Of a stretch of DNA of 64,000 nt, positions 41,849 to 54,259 are shown one piece after another. The DNA is from Hortaea werneckii (Eukaryota > Ascomycota > Dothideomycetes > Mycosphaerellales > Teratosphaeriaceae): positions 1-64,000 of the forward strand of contig JBAOKB010000157.1 of NCBI GenBank assembly GCA_037044905.1, written 5' to 3'. Below the pieces are notes generated by a model that saw only the letters and a list, made by a program, of their open reading frames with translations, searched no databases and had not been told where the DNA came from. Position numbers and translations under genes: made by a program. Position 1 is the first letter of the stretch. Each line of letters opens with the position of its first letter.

Positions 41849-44241
41849 ATGGACGCGCCACCCCCACCACCGCCTGATGCCGAGTTGGCACCGCCGCCAC
41901 CACCACCTTCCGACGATGTGCCACCACCTCCTCCATCATCAGATGTACCTCCCCCGCCGCCGCCATCCGACGATGCGACAGCCAATGCGCCGGAACCCGT
42001 CGCGAAGAAGCGCAAGCTAGGATGGGGAAGCGCACCGAAAGCGCAACCACTCTCGGTCGAAGAACTCTTAGCGAAGAAAAAAGCAGCCGATGCTGCGGCA
42101 GCGAAACCCAAATTTCTCAGCAAGAAAGAGAGAGAACGGCTGGCACTGGAGAAGAGGGAGAAAGAAGTATCACAGCAGCAACAGAATGGGCAATCAAATG
42201 GCCATGCGCATCCGGAAACTTCTGCATCGCCGGCACCACTAGCGAACGGCACTAAACAACCTCCCACTGGTCCCCGAGCTGGGAGAGCGAATGGAGACAT
42301 CCCCACGGGTCCTGCATCGATGCGCCAACAGCAATCTGCACTGCCCAACAAAGGATACGACATGGCACCTCCACCTCCACCGAAACCCACAGCCATCACG
42401 AACGGCGCACAAACCTCCAACAGCAAGCGCGACTCCACCTCAGCCGACCCAGACAAAACCGAAGCGGAGATGATCCGCCAACGCTACATGGGCGCCGACA
42501 CCAACACCTCGACCTTCTCAGCGAAGAAGAAGCGCAAACGGACGACAGAGAAGAAGTTCAATTTCGAATGGAACGCGGAAGAAGACACCACCGCCCTGAA
42601 CCCGCTCTACGCGGAAACGACCTCCGTCGACTTCTTCGGCCGGGGCCGCCTAGGCGGGTTCAGCGACGAGAGCACGGATTCCAAGACGCGGGCGTACGCG
42701 CAGGCGATCGCACTACGGGATCCCGAGGCGGGCAAGGAGCGCGCGCGCGAGATGCTGGAGATGCAGCGGCGGATGCGCGAGGAAGGGGGTCGGAACGGGA
42801 TCGATCGACACTGGTCCGAGAAGGAACTGGGCCAGATGCGCGAGCGCGACTGGCGGATTTTCAAGGAGGATTTCAATATCTCCACCAAGGGGGCAGTATC
42901 CCCAACCCCATGCGGAGCTGGAGCGAGAGTGGATTGCCCGGGTCCGTGTTGGGGATTGTGGAGGAGGTTGGGTATACGGAGCCTTCGGCGGTGCAGCGGG
43001 CGGCGATCCCGATCGCGTTGCAGAATCGGGATCTGATCGGTGTGGCGGTGACGGGATCCGGAAAGACGGCGAGTTTCCTTTTGCCGTTGTTGGTTTATAT
43101 CAGTAAACTGCCGGCGTTGGATGAGTGGAACAAGAACGATGGGCCGTATTCGATTATCCTTGCCCCGACGCGTGAGTTGGCGCAACAGATTGAATTGGAG
43201 GCGAGGAAGTTCGCGACGCCGCTCGGGTTCAAATGTGTGTCGCTCGTCGGTGGACATAGTATTGAGGAGCAATCTTACAACATGCGGGATGGAGCGGAGA
43301 TCATCATCGCCACGCCCGGAAGACTGGTGGACTGTATCGAGCGCCGCGTCCTCGTGCTCTCGCAGTGCTGCTACGTCATCATGGACGAAGCAGACCGCAT
43401 GATCGACCTGGGGTTCGAAGAACCCGTCAACAAGATCCTCGACGCCCTGCCCGTATCGAACGAGAAACCGGACTCAGACGCGGCCGAGGACTCCAAAGCC
43501 ATGCTCCGCGGCGGCTACCGCCAAACGATGATGTACACGGCCACGATGCCCCCGGCCGTCGAACGCATCGCGCGCAAATACCTCCGCCGGCCCGCCATCG
43601 TAACCATCGGCAACGTCGGCGAAGCCGTCGACACAGTCGAACAGCGCGTCGAGTTCCTCGGCGGCGAAGACAAGCGCAAGAAACGGCTCAACGAGCTCCT
43701 GCACTCGCGCGAGTTCGCACCCCCCATCATCGTCTTCGTCAACATCAAACGCAACTGCGACGCCGTCGCCCGCGACATCGCCAAGATGGGCTTCAAGTCC
43801 GTCACCCTCCACGGCTCCAAAACCCAAGACCAGCGTGAAGCCGCCTTACAATCCCTCCGCGACGGCTCCAGCGACGTCCTCGTCGCCACCGATCTCGCGG
43901 GCCGCGGTATCGATGTCCCCGACGTCAGTCTCGTCGTGAATTTCAATATGGCCACGAATATCGAGTCCTACACCCACCGTATCGGTCGGACAGGTCGTGC
44001 GGGGAAACAGGGTGTCGCGATTACTTTCCTCGGCTCCGAGGATAATGAGGTGTTGTATGATCTTAAGCAGATGATTAGTAAGAGTAGTCTGAGTCGGGTT
44101 CCGGAGGAGTTAAGACGGCATGAGGCGGCGCAGCAGAAGGGTGGGGGTGGGAAACGGGGTGGTGGTGGTGGTGGTGGCGGGGGTGGGGGGAAGGCGATCG
44201 AGGAGAGTGGTGGGTTTGGTGGGAAGGGAGGGTGGGGTTAG
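41849..44241 (+). CDS. PRP28: DEAD-box pre-mRNA splicing helicase Prp28, one apparent frameshift
   Basis: U5 snRNP-associated RNA helicase that helps swap U1 for U6 at the 5' splice site. The N-terminus is poly-Pro/Asp, then a charged region ([25 protein letters not shown]). Core motifs: [14 protein letters not shown] (Q), AVTGSGKT (I), PTRELAQQ (Ia), TPGRL (Ib), MDEADRM (II), TATMPP (III), IIVFVN (IV), [14 protein letters not shown] (V) and [11 protein letters not shown] (VI). A Gly-rich tail follows. The frame breaks at the G5 run 42889-42893: [12 protein letters not shown] continues as [10 protein letters not shown] only with a sixth G. With that base the product is 797 residues, normal for fungal Prp28, without introns. 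As Prp28 is essential in yeast, this break argues that the indels in this window are sequence errors. Confidence 0.95.
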
Positions 44242-45080
44242 TTGTTTGCTGCTTTTACCTAGCTATTTTTTCTTTTTTCTTTTTACTTTTGGAGGAATGT
44301 AAAGAAATCCCTACCGATTTTTTTTTTTTTTTTTCCAATTTCATCCCAAGTCCCAAGAACAAAGGAGCGAAGCGAAAGGATTCCCTTTTTGATTTTCTTT
44401 TCTTTTAATTATTTCTTCCCTTTCATTCCAGCAATGGTTCTAATGCTCCCTTCTTCATAAGATCTGGATAAGTTAAATCCAGAAGGGGAAGTCGTTTCGT
44501 GTCTCGCTTTTGAATACGACTGCAATTGTACCTCCCCCTCCTCTATTTTGATCTATGGAAAGAGACGAGGGAAGCTGCCAACTCTTCCCTCTCTTTCTTG
44601 TTTACTTTTGTTATTTTTTTTTATAAGAAAAAAGAAAGAATTTCTTGAATTAAAATAAGTGAAATTTTAAAAGGGGGTATATAACTCCTAATCCTTTTCC
44701 CCTCCTTTTCCGCTGCCGTGCTCCGGGAGAAAAGAAGTACAAAAAAGGTTCCACATCCCGTCTGGAAATTTTGACCGTGGCCACCGTACTGAAACCCAAT
44801 CCCCCTGCCTGTGTCGGTCATTATCGTCGTTCGTGCCGAGAGAGAAAGAGAAGAAATAGAGAAGGATGATGTCCAAAAGCCTCTCCCCATTCATCCCAAA
44901 GCCCAACGTTTTCCTCCCGCCACTTCCTCAGTCTCAAGGTAAGGCCGGGTAGAGGAAATCCACTTTCATATCCAAAGTGTCACGGACACCCATGTGCCCT
45001 TCGCCGCCTTGTCGTGCTCGCACACGTTATCAAATATCTCTCCTTTCGCCAGGAAGAAAAAAGGGGAGTGGATCAGATCC
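44242..45080. other. Convergent 3' region of PRP28 and the Par32-like gene
   Basis: T-rich runs near 44,260-44,335 and 44,600-44,640. No supported gene. Confidence 0.6.
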
Positions 45081-45784
45081 TCAAGCCTTCTCCTCCTCAA
45101 TCGCACTCTCACTCCCCCCCCCCGACCTCCCCCTTCCACCAATCCCCAAAATCTCCTTCCCCTTCTCAATCAACCCCCCACTCCCCCGTCTCCGGGACTG
45201 TGACCGGTTCTCCGCCTCGCCCGAACTATTCGACCTCCCCTCTTTCTTCTTCTGCTCCTCGCGCTCTTTGCGCTGTTCGCGCTCGGATTTCCCCACGACC
45301 GTCATATTCCCTTCGCCGCCGCGGCCCCAGTGGAAGGTCCCCTGCGCCGGCCGGTCGTGGTGTTTCGGCGCGTCGACGTCTTGGGCGAGGCGCGCGTTGG
45401 AGGGGTTGTCGTTTGAGACGATGTTGCCTGGGAACGATTGTTAGTTTGGTGGCCTTTGATACATCGATCGTCCTTTGATTTGTTCATCTTCTTCTCCGAT
45501 TGGCGGTGGAGTGGATGTACTCCTTTCACCCTTCCCGCGCGCCTAAACAATTAAGCGACAAAGAAAGGTGAAGATAGTGTGAGGATCGCAATGCGCTTAC
45601 CTGTTCCTCCTCGGCCGGTGGTATAGTGCGGTTGTTTGATCTCTGGGGTGCGCATGTCGTCGGCGGTGCGGACGCTGCTGGGCCCGGAGTTGATGTTGCC
45701 TGCGCCGCCGCGACCGTGGGAAGTAGAGCGGATCTGTTCGCCGTTTTTGGCGGCATCGCGGAGGATGCGGGGTTTTTCGGCCAT
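45081..45784 (-). CDS. Par32-like DUF3602 protein
   Basis: Exons 45784-45601 and 45427-45081 (173-bp intron, GTAAGC donor), 176 residues. Three or more copies of the family's GRGGxGN(I/M) motif are visible: GRGGAGNI, then GRGGTGNI spanning the splice, then GRGGEGNM. The C-terminal third is highly charged (KSEREQRKEREEQKKK). The protein has no membrane segment and is probably disordered. Yeast Par32, a member of this family, becomes phosphorylated after rapamycin treatment and acts in TORC1-dependent control of ammonium transport; a similar role is inferred only. The motif split across the splice junction strongly supports the intron. Confidence 0.85.
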
Positions 45785-46561
45785 GATCTGGATTGCTGCT
45801 GTTTTTCTGAATGCGCTGTTCGAATTGGGCGTGCGACGGGCGGTGTAGGTGACGATGGTGGTGGTGGTGGTGTTGCCGCTCGAGCTTGTTGGTCACTGAA
45901 GGCGGATATTTCTTTCTGAGTGGTGCGGTCGGGGAGTCGGAGACAAGGAAAGGGAAGAATGCAAAGAAAAGTGAAATGGGAAAGCACTGGTCAGATGACG
46001 TGTGCCGTTCTTTGTACTTGACCTCTCCCAAGACCTTCCTTCCTCAACTGTCATCGTGGACATGGCTTGATGGCATGGCATGCCTTTTGCCAAGGATCCA
46101 GCTGGGAGGCGATCGACTTGGGCGCCTGACGGAGAGTTTGCATCGCGTAATCTTACCTACCCAAATAGGTACAGCCTGACCCCTCCATCACTTCCCTTTT
46201 CGCGTCAGGTCCTGGTATGTGCCTGCCGTGCCACCATGGCCATGTGATTGATCCTGTGTCTTGATTGGTGACCGCTCTAAACAGAGACAGAAGTCACCAT
46301 CGGTCGAGTCCCATGGGAGGAAAGAACAGAAGGAGTAGAGAAGGGAGTCGCGATAGATAAGGCCAGACTGCCTCGTCGCTGATTGGCTGGGAGAGAGTCG
46401 GGCAGACTGGTTGTTTCTGAATGGAGAAGCGACGAAGCTGGCCCACCTGCCCATCTTAAGCCGACTTCATCCACCTCTCCCGCCGAGTAATCTATAAACA
46501 TACAGTATCTCCTCACGACACCGCACGTCTACACCGGGCACACCTCTCTCCGCCGCCCACC
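45785..46561. other. Divergent promoter region between Par32-like and DUF1640 genes
   Basis: Head-to-head spacing of 777 bases; no supported gene. Confidence 0.5.
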
Positions 46562-47353
46562 ATGACCACCCCCTTCGCCAGCAACACCATCCGCTCCGCC
46601 CACCGCTGCCTTTCCGCCGCCAACCCATCCGCCCCGCCTACACCTCCATAATCCCCCACCACCACCAACCCTTCCACACCCGCACAACAGCCACCACCGC
46701 CTTCGCCCAAGCCCAATGGAACCACCGCCGACGCACCCCGTCGCGACCATCACCCCTTAACCAATCAACCCCGCACCAACAAACAACCCTTCACCACAAC
46801 CCGCCCCCGCCCAAAAGACCACCATTTCGACACGCTGAAATTCGTCCAACGCCTCGAAGCCGAAGGCTTCACCGAAGCGCAATCGGCGGCCATGATGCGG
46901 GTCCTCCGGACGTAATCGAAGAATCGATCCAGAACCTCACCCGCACGATGGTACTGCGCGAAGACCAGGAGAAAGCGACGTACACGCAAAAAGTGGACTT
47001 CGCAAATTGCGGTCCGAGTTGTTGTCGGCGGATAGTTCGGAGAGTTCGCTGACGAGAGGCACGCATGAGCGGCTGACGAATGATCTGGCGAAATTGAATA
47101 GTAGGCTCAGGGACGAAGTGCAGCGGACGCAGGCGAGTGTGAGGTTGGATTTGAATCTCGAGAAGGGAGGATTCGCGAGGAGGCGAATAGTCAGGATCTC
47201 AAGATTAAGGAGACGGAGACGCGGATCGAGCAGGAGTGTGCGGCGTTACGGGAAAGGTTGGAGGCGGTGAAGTTTTCCACGTTGCAGTGGTTGATGGGGG
47301 TTTGTACGGGCACGGCGGCGATTATTCTGGGTGTGTGGCGGTTGTTGATGTGA
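46562..47353 (+). CDS. DUF1640/MCUR1-family mitochondrial coiled-coil protein, several apparent frameshifts
   Basis: Conserved blocks are spread over three frames: HHFDTLKFVQRLEAEGF, then DVIEESIQNLTRTMVLREDQ, then YTQKVDFA, LRSELLSADSSE, RLRDEVQRTQASVRLDLNLEKG and, at the end, FSTLQWLMGVCTGTAAIILGVWRLLM. Together they match fungal FMP32/MCUR1-type proteins: a mitochondrial presequence, long coiled coils and a C-terminal membrane segment, placed in the inner membrane. Corrections needed are near 46630 (missing C), between about 46650 and 46800, near 46913 (missing G), near 47005 (missing A) and near 47168 (missing G). The corrected length is about 264 residues. With so complete a domain and homopolymer-only breaks, I favour sequence error over a pseudogene. 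The roles proposed for relatives are respiratory-complex assembly and calcium uptake. Confidence 0.75.
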
Positions 47354-47410
47354 GCTTATGAGCGCTGCGGAAAGAGGATTAGACGGAGGGGACAAGGGGG
47401 ATGGAGGTGT

Positions 47411-47451
<41 letters not shown>

Positions 47452-48022
47452 GGGGGACTGGAGGAGGAAGAGGGATTACGGGACCAGGGATCCTTGGATT
47501 TCGCGGTTATGGTCGCCTTCCGTGGCGATGATACCGGTTCAGCAATGGACAGCGAAACCCATGGGTGAATTCAATCACCCTCAATATCCCCCAATATCCG
47601 CCACTAGAAGAAAAAAAATGAAAGGTGGAAATTTCATAAGAGGCAGGAGAGGAATATCTTTTTCATCAAAAATCGTACTTGACCCCATCTTCTTGTCTTT
47701 CCCTCGTATGATCAAGATCGGCCGCTCACACATCTCAATTTTGCCCGCATCACATCGCTGTGAGTATCTTCTTTCTCTCTCAATAAACTGACTAGCCCAT
47801 TCCCGCATCCCAACCAACGCCATCCCCGCTTTGCCCATTTTCTCTGCCCATACTACTGTCTTTGCTTCCTGGCCACCTCTCCGTTACTACTACTGCTAGT
47901 GCTGCCCCTTCATTAGAGCGACCAGCGCTCAAGATAGAAACACAGGAGCAAGATCCCGTCCTCAGCATTAAGAAACCCTTCTAGCCCACCCTTCCCCAAC
48001 CTTTCCGCCCTCCCACCAACAT
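47354..48022. other. Convergent 3' region with poly-G tract
   Basis: Holds a G40 run 57 bases after the DUF1640 stop, then ordinary sequence to the trehalose gene stop. No supported gene. Confidence 0.6.
47411..47450 (+). repeat. G40 homopolymer
   Basis: Exactly forty G on the sense strand just downstream of the DUF1640 gene, the same length as the run at 6441-6480. Confidence 0.95.
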
Positions 48023-50909
48023 CTACTGCTGCATCCCCACGGCCTCCCTGCGCGCCTTATTAAAATAATCCATCGGCAACCCCTCCGTCGAAATCTTGCC
48101 TAGCTTCTGCAACGCCGTCAGCAGACCCGTCGACCCCTGCGTCAGCGTCGCGTGGGCCTCGGTGTTGCGCTTGCCGACCGAGACGGTGAAGACGTCGCGG
48201 ATGACGGCGTGGCGGTGCAGCTCGTTGGCCCAGTGGAAGATGACTTCGTCCTCGCGGTCGTCGCCGGCGACGAGGAGGAAGTCCGGGGTTTTCTGCCCCG
48301 CCGCTCCACCTCCCGCTCGCGCAGCTTGTCGAAGATGTGCGTGGCGGCTGTGCGTTTGGAGAAGTCGATTTGTTCGATCAGCAGGGCTTTGGGGATGGGC
48401 ACGGCGTGGATGCGTTGGGATTTGCAGGCGCTGTTGATCTGGTCCGCGCTTTCGCCTACGAAGCGGATGGCGTTCTCTGGTCGTCGCACTTGTCGTAGCG
48501 GAAGAGAAGGCTCGCGCGCCTTTCTTCGATGTAGCTGCCTTCAAGCCGGTCTTCGTAGTATTTGAGGATGGAGCGGACATCTTGCTTCCATCCTGCGGTC
48601 TTGTCGAGATCGACGAATGCTTGCCATTCGTTCTTGTGATCACCGTATTCGCGGAGGAAACAACCATTCTCGGCGATCAGACCCAGTGTCGGAAGGGTTC
48701 GGAAGGTCGCTTCGACGTCTTCTGGACGACGGCCAGACATGACATAGATGACGTTCTTGGAGTCTGCCATGAGCTCGTTGATGGCATCCAGCACTCGCTG
48801 AGGCGAAGTCAAAGGAATTCCCGTGCTCGTCCGGTGCGGTGCCAGTGTGCCCTCGTAATCCAGGATGAATATCCGACGATCTGATTCCTTGTATTTTTCG
48901 GAAGAGCTTCGTTATAGACAGACGTGGTACAGCGCTGGAAGCTCGCTGCTGATGCTCTCTCGTAACCTTGACAAGCGTGTTGCTTAGCTCTTGCGCCCAA
49001 TGACCACCAGTCCGCGTCGTGACAATGTTGTAGAGCCTCTGCCAATGGCGAGCTTTGTCTGCTTCTGACATTTCCAGGGCTCGTTTGATCGCTCTAGCCT
49101 GCTGTTTGTAGTCCCAAGGATTGATCAGGAGCGCAGCGTCACCCATGACAGAAGCACTGCCGGTGAACTCACTCAAGATGAGCGGTCCATGCTGCTTCTC
49201 GCCACCGGTTGCTTTGCCATCTTGACAATAGACATATTCGTGTGCCGTCAAATTCATACCGTCGCGAAGAGCCGTGATCATCAGAACATCAGCGCAGCTG
49301 AGCAATGCCATGTATTGCGAGTAGCCGATGTCTTGTTTCAGAAACACCAATGGCTGATGTGCTAGGGTAGAATGCACGGAGTCGATACGCGTACAGATGT
49401 CTGATACTGTCGTAAGCAGTTCGGATTGCTCATTGGTGGATGTTGCGACCTGTATCATCACAACCTTTTCTCTCCATTCGGGGTTCTGATTCAGGAACAA
49501 TTCGTAAGCGAGCAACTTCTGGCGAACGCCACGGACATTGTCCAATTTGTCGCGGCCGACAATGACGTGTTTGCCCTTATATCTCTCTTGGATGATGTCG
49601 ATCCAGTCTTTGACATCCTGTGCTTCCCTCTCCTCTTCGATGATCTGCGGATAAATCCCGATCGGCGTACATGAGACGTTGACGAAGTGATCATCGAGTT
49701 GTACACCCTCTGCAACAGTCTCGACAGTCAGAAGTCGGCTGCAAGTCTGCAGGAAATGGTTGGCATACTCCTGCGTCTGGAAGGCGATGAGGTTGGCTCC
49801 CAGCATTCCGCGAAGTAGCTCCTCTCGCGTTGCTAAGCAGCGAAAGACCTCCGATGATGGAAATGCAGTGTGAAGGAAGAAGCCTATCTGAGCGTCTGGC
49901 AGCTTCTGACGAATCATAGCAGGGACAAGTAGTAGGTGATAATCGTGTATCCAGATAGTGTCACCACGCTTGTAGCTCTCAACAATCTTGTCCGCGAATG
50001 CTTGGTTGACGTTCCGGTAAAACTCCCAGCTGTGGTCGGCGTAGGCTTTACTCTTCGGATGGTCAGGCACTTGGTAATGGAAGATAGGCCAGAGGATGAC
50101 CTTGCAGTAGTGGGCGTAATGGCCGTCAAAGTCTTTGTCGGAAACATATACACATTGGCTTTCGTGATCATTAAGTAGTCTGTCGTTGATGTCTTCCTTC
50201 AGTGCATCCGAGAGGGAATCGGTCGGGAAGCCAAGGGTGCCTATCCAAGACACCTCGATCTCGCCATCATCGACAGCGGCCCGGGTGGCGTTGGTCATCC
50301 CACCATTGCCCTGAACAGCAGGCACAACGTCCCACAACTTGCCTTCGTAATACCGGTCGTGGCTCCCAGCACGTGAGCTACGAGATCGCGGGGACGGTCG
50401 CTTAGACTGCCTTTTTCTTGACTCCGCACGCTTCTTCTCGAGCTCATCGTGCACCTTTGCAAAATCTAAGATGGAGCCGGACGGCAAGGGACCGGCACGT
50501 GATTTGGGTTGGTTGAAGATGGCCTGTTTGCCCCAATCTGGCACATCTGCGTCGCTGCGCAAAAGTGACTTGGGGTCGACTGGCGTTCCGGCGTGGTTGC
50601 TTGAGTGATCCTGAGGGGATTTGGCGAAGAATTTGTCGTTGGTAGTCACTAGCGGGGTTTGGTTTGGCTCAGGCCCATTCAGCAGACTCGACCTGGTGGG
50701 CAGATCTACGGCCGATGCATTTCTTGTAGGCGTGGGTGCTGGAGGCGGTCTTGCCGCTGGAGTCGGTTCCGCCTCTGGACTGGCAGGCCTTCCATCGAGG
50801 TCATCATGGAAGGCGATGGTATATGGTAAAAAGCTATGTCACGTCAGGAAGGGCTGATCAGCGTAAGCAAGAGGACCGTTACTTACAGTGAGACGACATG
50901 CGTCGCCAT
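48023..50909 (-). CDS. TPS3: Trehalose-6-phosphate synthase/phosphatase complex, large regulatory subunit (Tps3/Tsl1 type), three apparent frameshifts
   Basis: Exon 1 is 50909-50887 and exon 2 is 50833-48023 (53-bp intron), joining MATHVVSL to FLPYTIAF, a typical start for this family. A disordered region is followed by a GT20-type synthase-like domain (YCKVILWPIFHYQ, WIHDYHLLLVPAMIR, FLHTAFPSSEVFR, FTGSASVMGDAALLINPWD) and a phosphatase-like domain (GLIAENGCFLREYG, FLLVAGDDREDE). The phosphatase signature reads DYEGTLAP where catalytic Tps2 has DYDGTL, which supports a regulatory, non-catalytic role. Frame slips occur at about 48895-48903 (one extra base), about 48475-48480 (one missing) and 48296-48299 (one missing). 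The corrected length is 944 residues, which keeps the frame to the stop. Confidence 0.88.
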
Positions 50910-52617
50910 GCTGCCTCGTGAGTGAAGCGAGACGCTCCAAATGGTTCAGTGCCTGTCGATTGCAGCCGTTGGTACAGCAGGTTGGTAGCTTAGCTCGTTC
51001 CTACCAGGCAAAGCTAGCTTGGAAACTTTAAAAAGGTCTGTCTGCCAATTGATGCAGGATGGGGGCCGCGGGCGTGTTGTTCTTGTTCTTGTGCCTCTTG
51101 CAATTGATGGCTGAAGTCGCTAGCAAGTGAGCGAAGGTTGTAGAAGAAGGTGAAGCCTAGCACGGCGTCTTGTTGCCCTGTATTGGTTGGCGGGTCACTT
51201 GTTGTTGCCGTCTTCTGCCCACGTCCATCTTACGCAACGTGCAGATAAAAGCCCAAGAGAAACGTCACAAAACAGTAACAGCACCTGCCTTAGCCTGGCT
51301 CGCTGGGTTTGCAGAGGCGGGAACTAATTTAGACCCCGTCGGCCGGCCTGGAACCGGCGCGCTAGAAAGCGCCGAAACTTCTCCAAGGGTCTCGTGTCAC
51401 TCTCTACATAAACCTGGCCCTACAATTCTCTCCATACCTATGGGTGAAGTCGGAAGTTGGGCTTCACTACGATAATCCCTTTGGCCTCGATGATAGTAGC
51501 GCGATCGTGAACGTGACATCCTGGCCGCGTGACTCGCAGTGCACATGACGCAGTTGTACGCAGCCGTGCCCTTTCACTGGCCCTTTCTTACCTATGTCCT
51601 ATGCAAATTCCCAGACCTTACCTTATGCATGCGGTAGGAGTTACGTATATGTGAGGTGAGGGTGTACTGTATACCAATCCGGAGCCCCACACGGCACGAG
51701 GAGACGGCTTTCGAGGCGGGCACGGGTAATTCACCTCTGCGTCAATCGGCATGCCGAAAGACGTAGCCGTTCGGATCACCGATGGCAATGTTGACGGGAC
51801 ACACCAACTACGTGGTCGGCGTAACCGGCTCGTCATCCGCAGAACGCAAGCCGGCTGGATTCGTACACGTTCACCATGCCGGAACAAATTCAACTTACAC
51901 AAGGCAGCCGAGGCAACAGACTGGACCGCCGTATCGATCGCAAGCTGAATGGTCTATGTTCACAGACCCGAGAAAGAGACCAGTGGAGAAGCCTGCCGAA
52001 GAGGTGAAGAGAAAAACTTGTATTACTCCTACGCCTCATTGCGCCCTCATTACGCCGTACTGCGCCTCTATTGTGCGCCGATGCACCAAGCAAGCCTTGT
52101 CGGCAATTCGAATCCCCCTTCCTCCTTTCCTCGTCTGAAGCAAAACAATCAAAGCACAAACACAAAGCAACGCTAACCGGAGTGGGAAAGAAAAAGAAGG
52201 CCATGGGTATACTATGAAGTACCTTGAACAGCATGCTGGCGGCAATGTGGAAGAGTAACAACGCGGGTTCCGGAAATCTATCGGGCTCGCTATGGAGCGG
52301 GGGGAAAGCAATCGATCTAGAGGGTAGGTAGTCGGAGGATGCCTGCGAAAGATGATGGGGAGGGTTCGGTAGCGCTTTCGTTTCGTCGTTATTTGGCGCC
52401 GCTTCTTCAGATGCTGGAGGTAGTTCTCCAGAGGATGTCTTCAACCATGTGCATGCTGCGTGAGGCTCATATCATGGAGCTATCAAGGCGGTTGTCGCTT
52501 GCCTCTCAGTCATCTGTGCCTTGCCGAGTTGCGGTTCTTTGTGTGTCCATCGCACGACAACGTCGCGGTTGGAACTACGTCGTGGCAAGATACCGCCCGT
52601 AGTCTGATGTGTAATTC
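50910..52617. other. 1.7-kb gene-poor interval
   Basis: Trehalose-gene promoter and cyclin 3' flank. A minus-strand frame at 51890-52444 has no domain and I do not support it. Confidence 0.5.
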
Positions 52618-54259
52618 TTAAGCAGCTCTTACGGTCGCTGTGCTATCCGAGGAGCTTTCGCTGAAAGATCGTCCAGTCATAGCCTGCGCCTCTTGCTGTT
52701 TCTGCGCTACGACTTCTCGCGCGTAAAACTCAACGAGCATCGTGCCGTAGGCTTCTATCTCTTCCACAGGTACTGAGAGTCGGAAGTCGTTCAGCAGCAG
52801 GAATTGCAGCTCAAGGTGGTTCAGCTCTTGTAAGGGCAGACCGCCGACCTATAGACATTAGCTACCTTTGTTCCCTTTCAACCAGGATGGAAAGAAAAGA
52901 CAAACCTTGGCGTAGCGCGAGTTGGTGTAGAAGATATCGGAGAAGAACTTGCTGGCGCATGTGACACCGGCAATGACGAGACGGTGGATGTTGAAGCTGT
53001 CCACCACGAAGAAATGCGACAGGTTGTATGGATCCATGACGGCTGGCTCAGGCGGGAATGCCGGGTGATTCCATCCGCTGCGGTCTGCTGTGAGGCGTAC
53101 CTGGGACGTCTCGCTGGGCAGGCTTTTCCATACCACCCGATGCTGGAGGCGTAGCTGTTTGCCCGCCTCCCCCTGTACTGGTCGTCACTCCTTCCATCTC
53201 ATCTGACGAAAGGCTCTCGCTGGAGCTACTTGCGCTCCTGTTCTGATCGTACGCATGCTGATTCGCTTCTCTCAATGTCTGCATTGGCCCCGCGTTCACT
53301 CTTTCCGTCATTCGGTCAAAGTAGACCAGCAAGCTCAAGAACACCTCGTAGCTGGTTGGGCAGTACTTGTTAATTCTGCTTAAATAGCTCAAGATGGTGA
53401 TGCTCGGCACGTTCTTGCCATGAAAGGCAAGCACGCTGCTCGTTTGCGACGTCAAATGCGACGTGCTTTCCAGATGCGCAGGTTGTCTGTGGAGATGTTC
53501 GTGCTGCTGGTCGTTGGTCGTAGTGATCTTGGTGAGTAAGCCCGCAACCATCTCTATTATGTGCTCCACCTTCATGTCACTAATCTCGTACTGCGGACTG
53601 TCTTCTGCTGCGCCGCCCCTGGACCGAGACCTGCTCCGGCTTCCTATCTCTGAGAACGCACCCATGTCCTCTGTCGCAAAGCTCTGGATTTGCTCCAAGT
53701 CTCGCACTTTAATCTTCCGCGTTCGTGTGTGCCGCGCGTCGGCTGGTGTCTCTGTTGCATTGCCCTGCGTTGCCGCTGGCTGCAGGCTTTCGGGCGGTGG
53801 CTCAGCATTTGCCGCTAAGGGAGGACTGGGCGGCCGTGGTGTTTGATCTGCTACAAATTGATGGTGAGGAGGCGCCCACGGCGCTTGCGGTGCCGTTGGC
53901 GCATGTTGTGTCGAAGTGCCTGTGGAGCCAGACGCCCACTGGCTCGAAGCCGACATAGGCGTATCTGATCGGGAGGGCGTTTGGTTTCGCTTAGGCCTCG
54001 GGCTCGAATGTTGCGGCGCGGGTGGTGGCGGCGGCGCTTCGTGGTAAGGGTAGGTCGTGTGGCTAGGAGAGTGCCCGAAGAATGAATTCACTGCATCAGC
54101 TACGATCGAGCCCATGTTATCGCATCCGGCGAATCGAGAGGAAGCGTCTGTTAGGCGGGCAATCAGCGTGCTGTTCCTAGATAGAGTCTGTCGCAATGTG
54201 TTGGCCGAGGCTGGGCAAGCGGGACGCGGCGTTGGGCTCGTTTGACCGTTGCTCGATAT
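52618..54259 (-). CDS. Pho80-like (Pho85-type) cyclin, 5' end uncertain
   Basis: Exons: up to 54259 through 53101, then 53042-52906 and 52848-52618 (introns 58 and 57 bp). The cyclin box is of the Pho80 family: ITILSYLSRINKYCPTSYE, LSLLVYFDRM, FNIHRLVIAGVTCASKFFSD and YTNSRYAKVGGLPLQELN. Such cyclins activate Pho85-type kinases in phosphate and nutrient signalling. A Ser/Gly-rich insert of about 70 residues interrupts the box between two conserved helices. The N-terminal 250 residues are disordered (Pro/Gln/Ser). The frame has no good ATG at its start: it is coherent back to a candidate splice acceptor (GTGTAG) at 54260, so a further upstream exon with the initiator is likely. An internal ATG lies near 54115. 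Confidence 0.85.

Noticed and set aside
51890..52444. 184-codon minus-strand frame upstream of the trehalose gene
   Set aside because: No domain and mixed composition; a hydrophobic stretch alone is not enough to call a gene.
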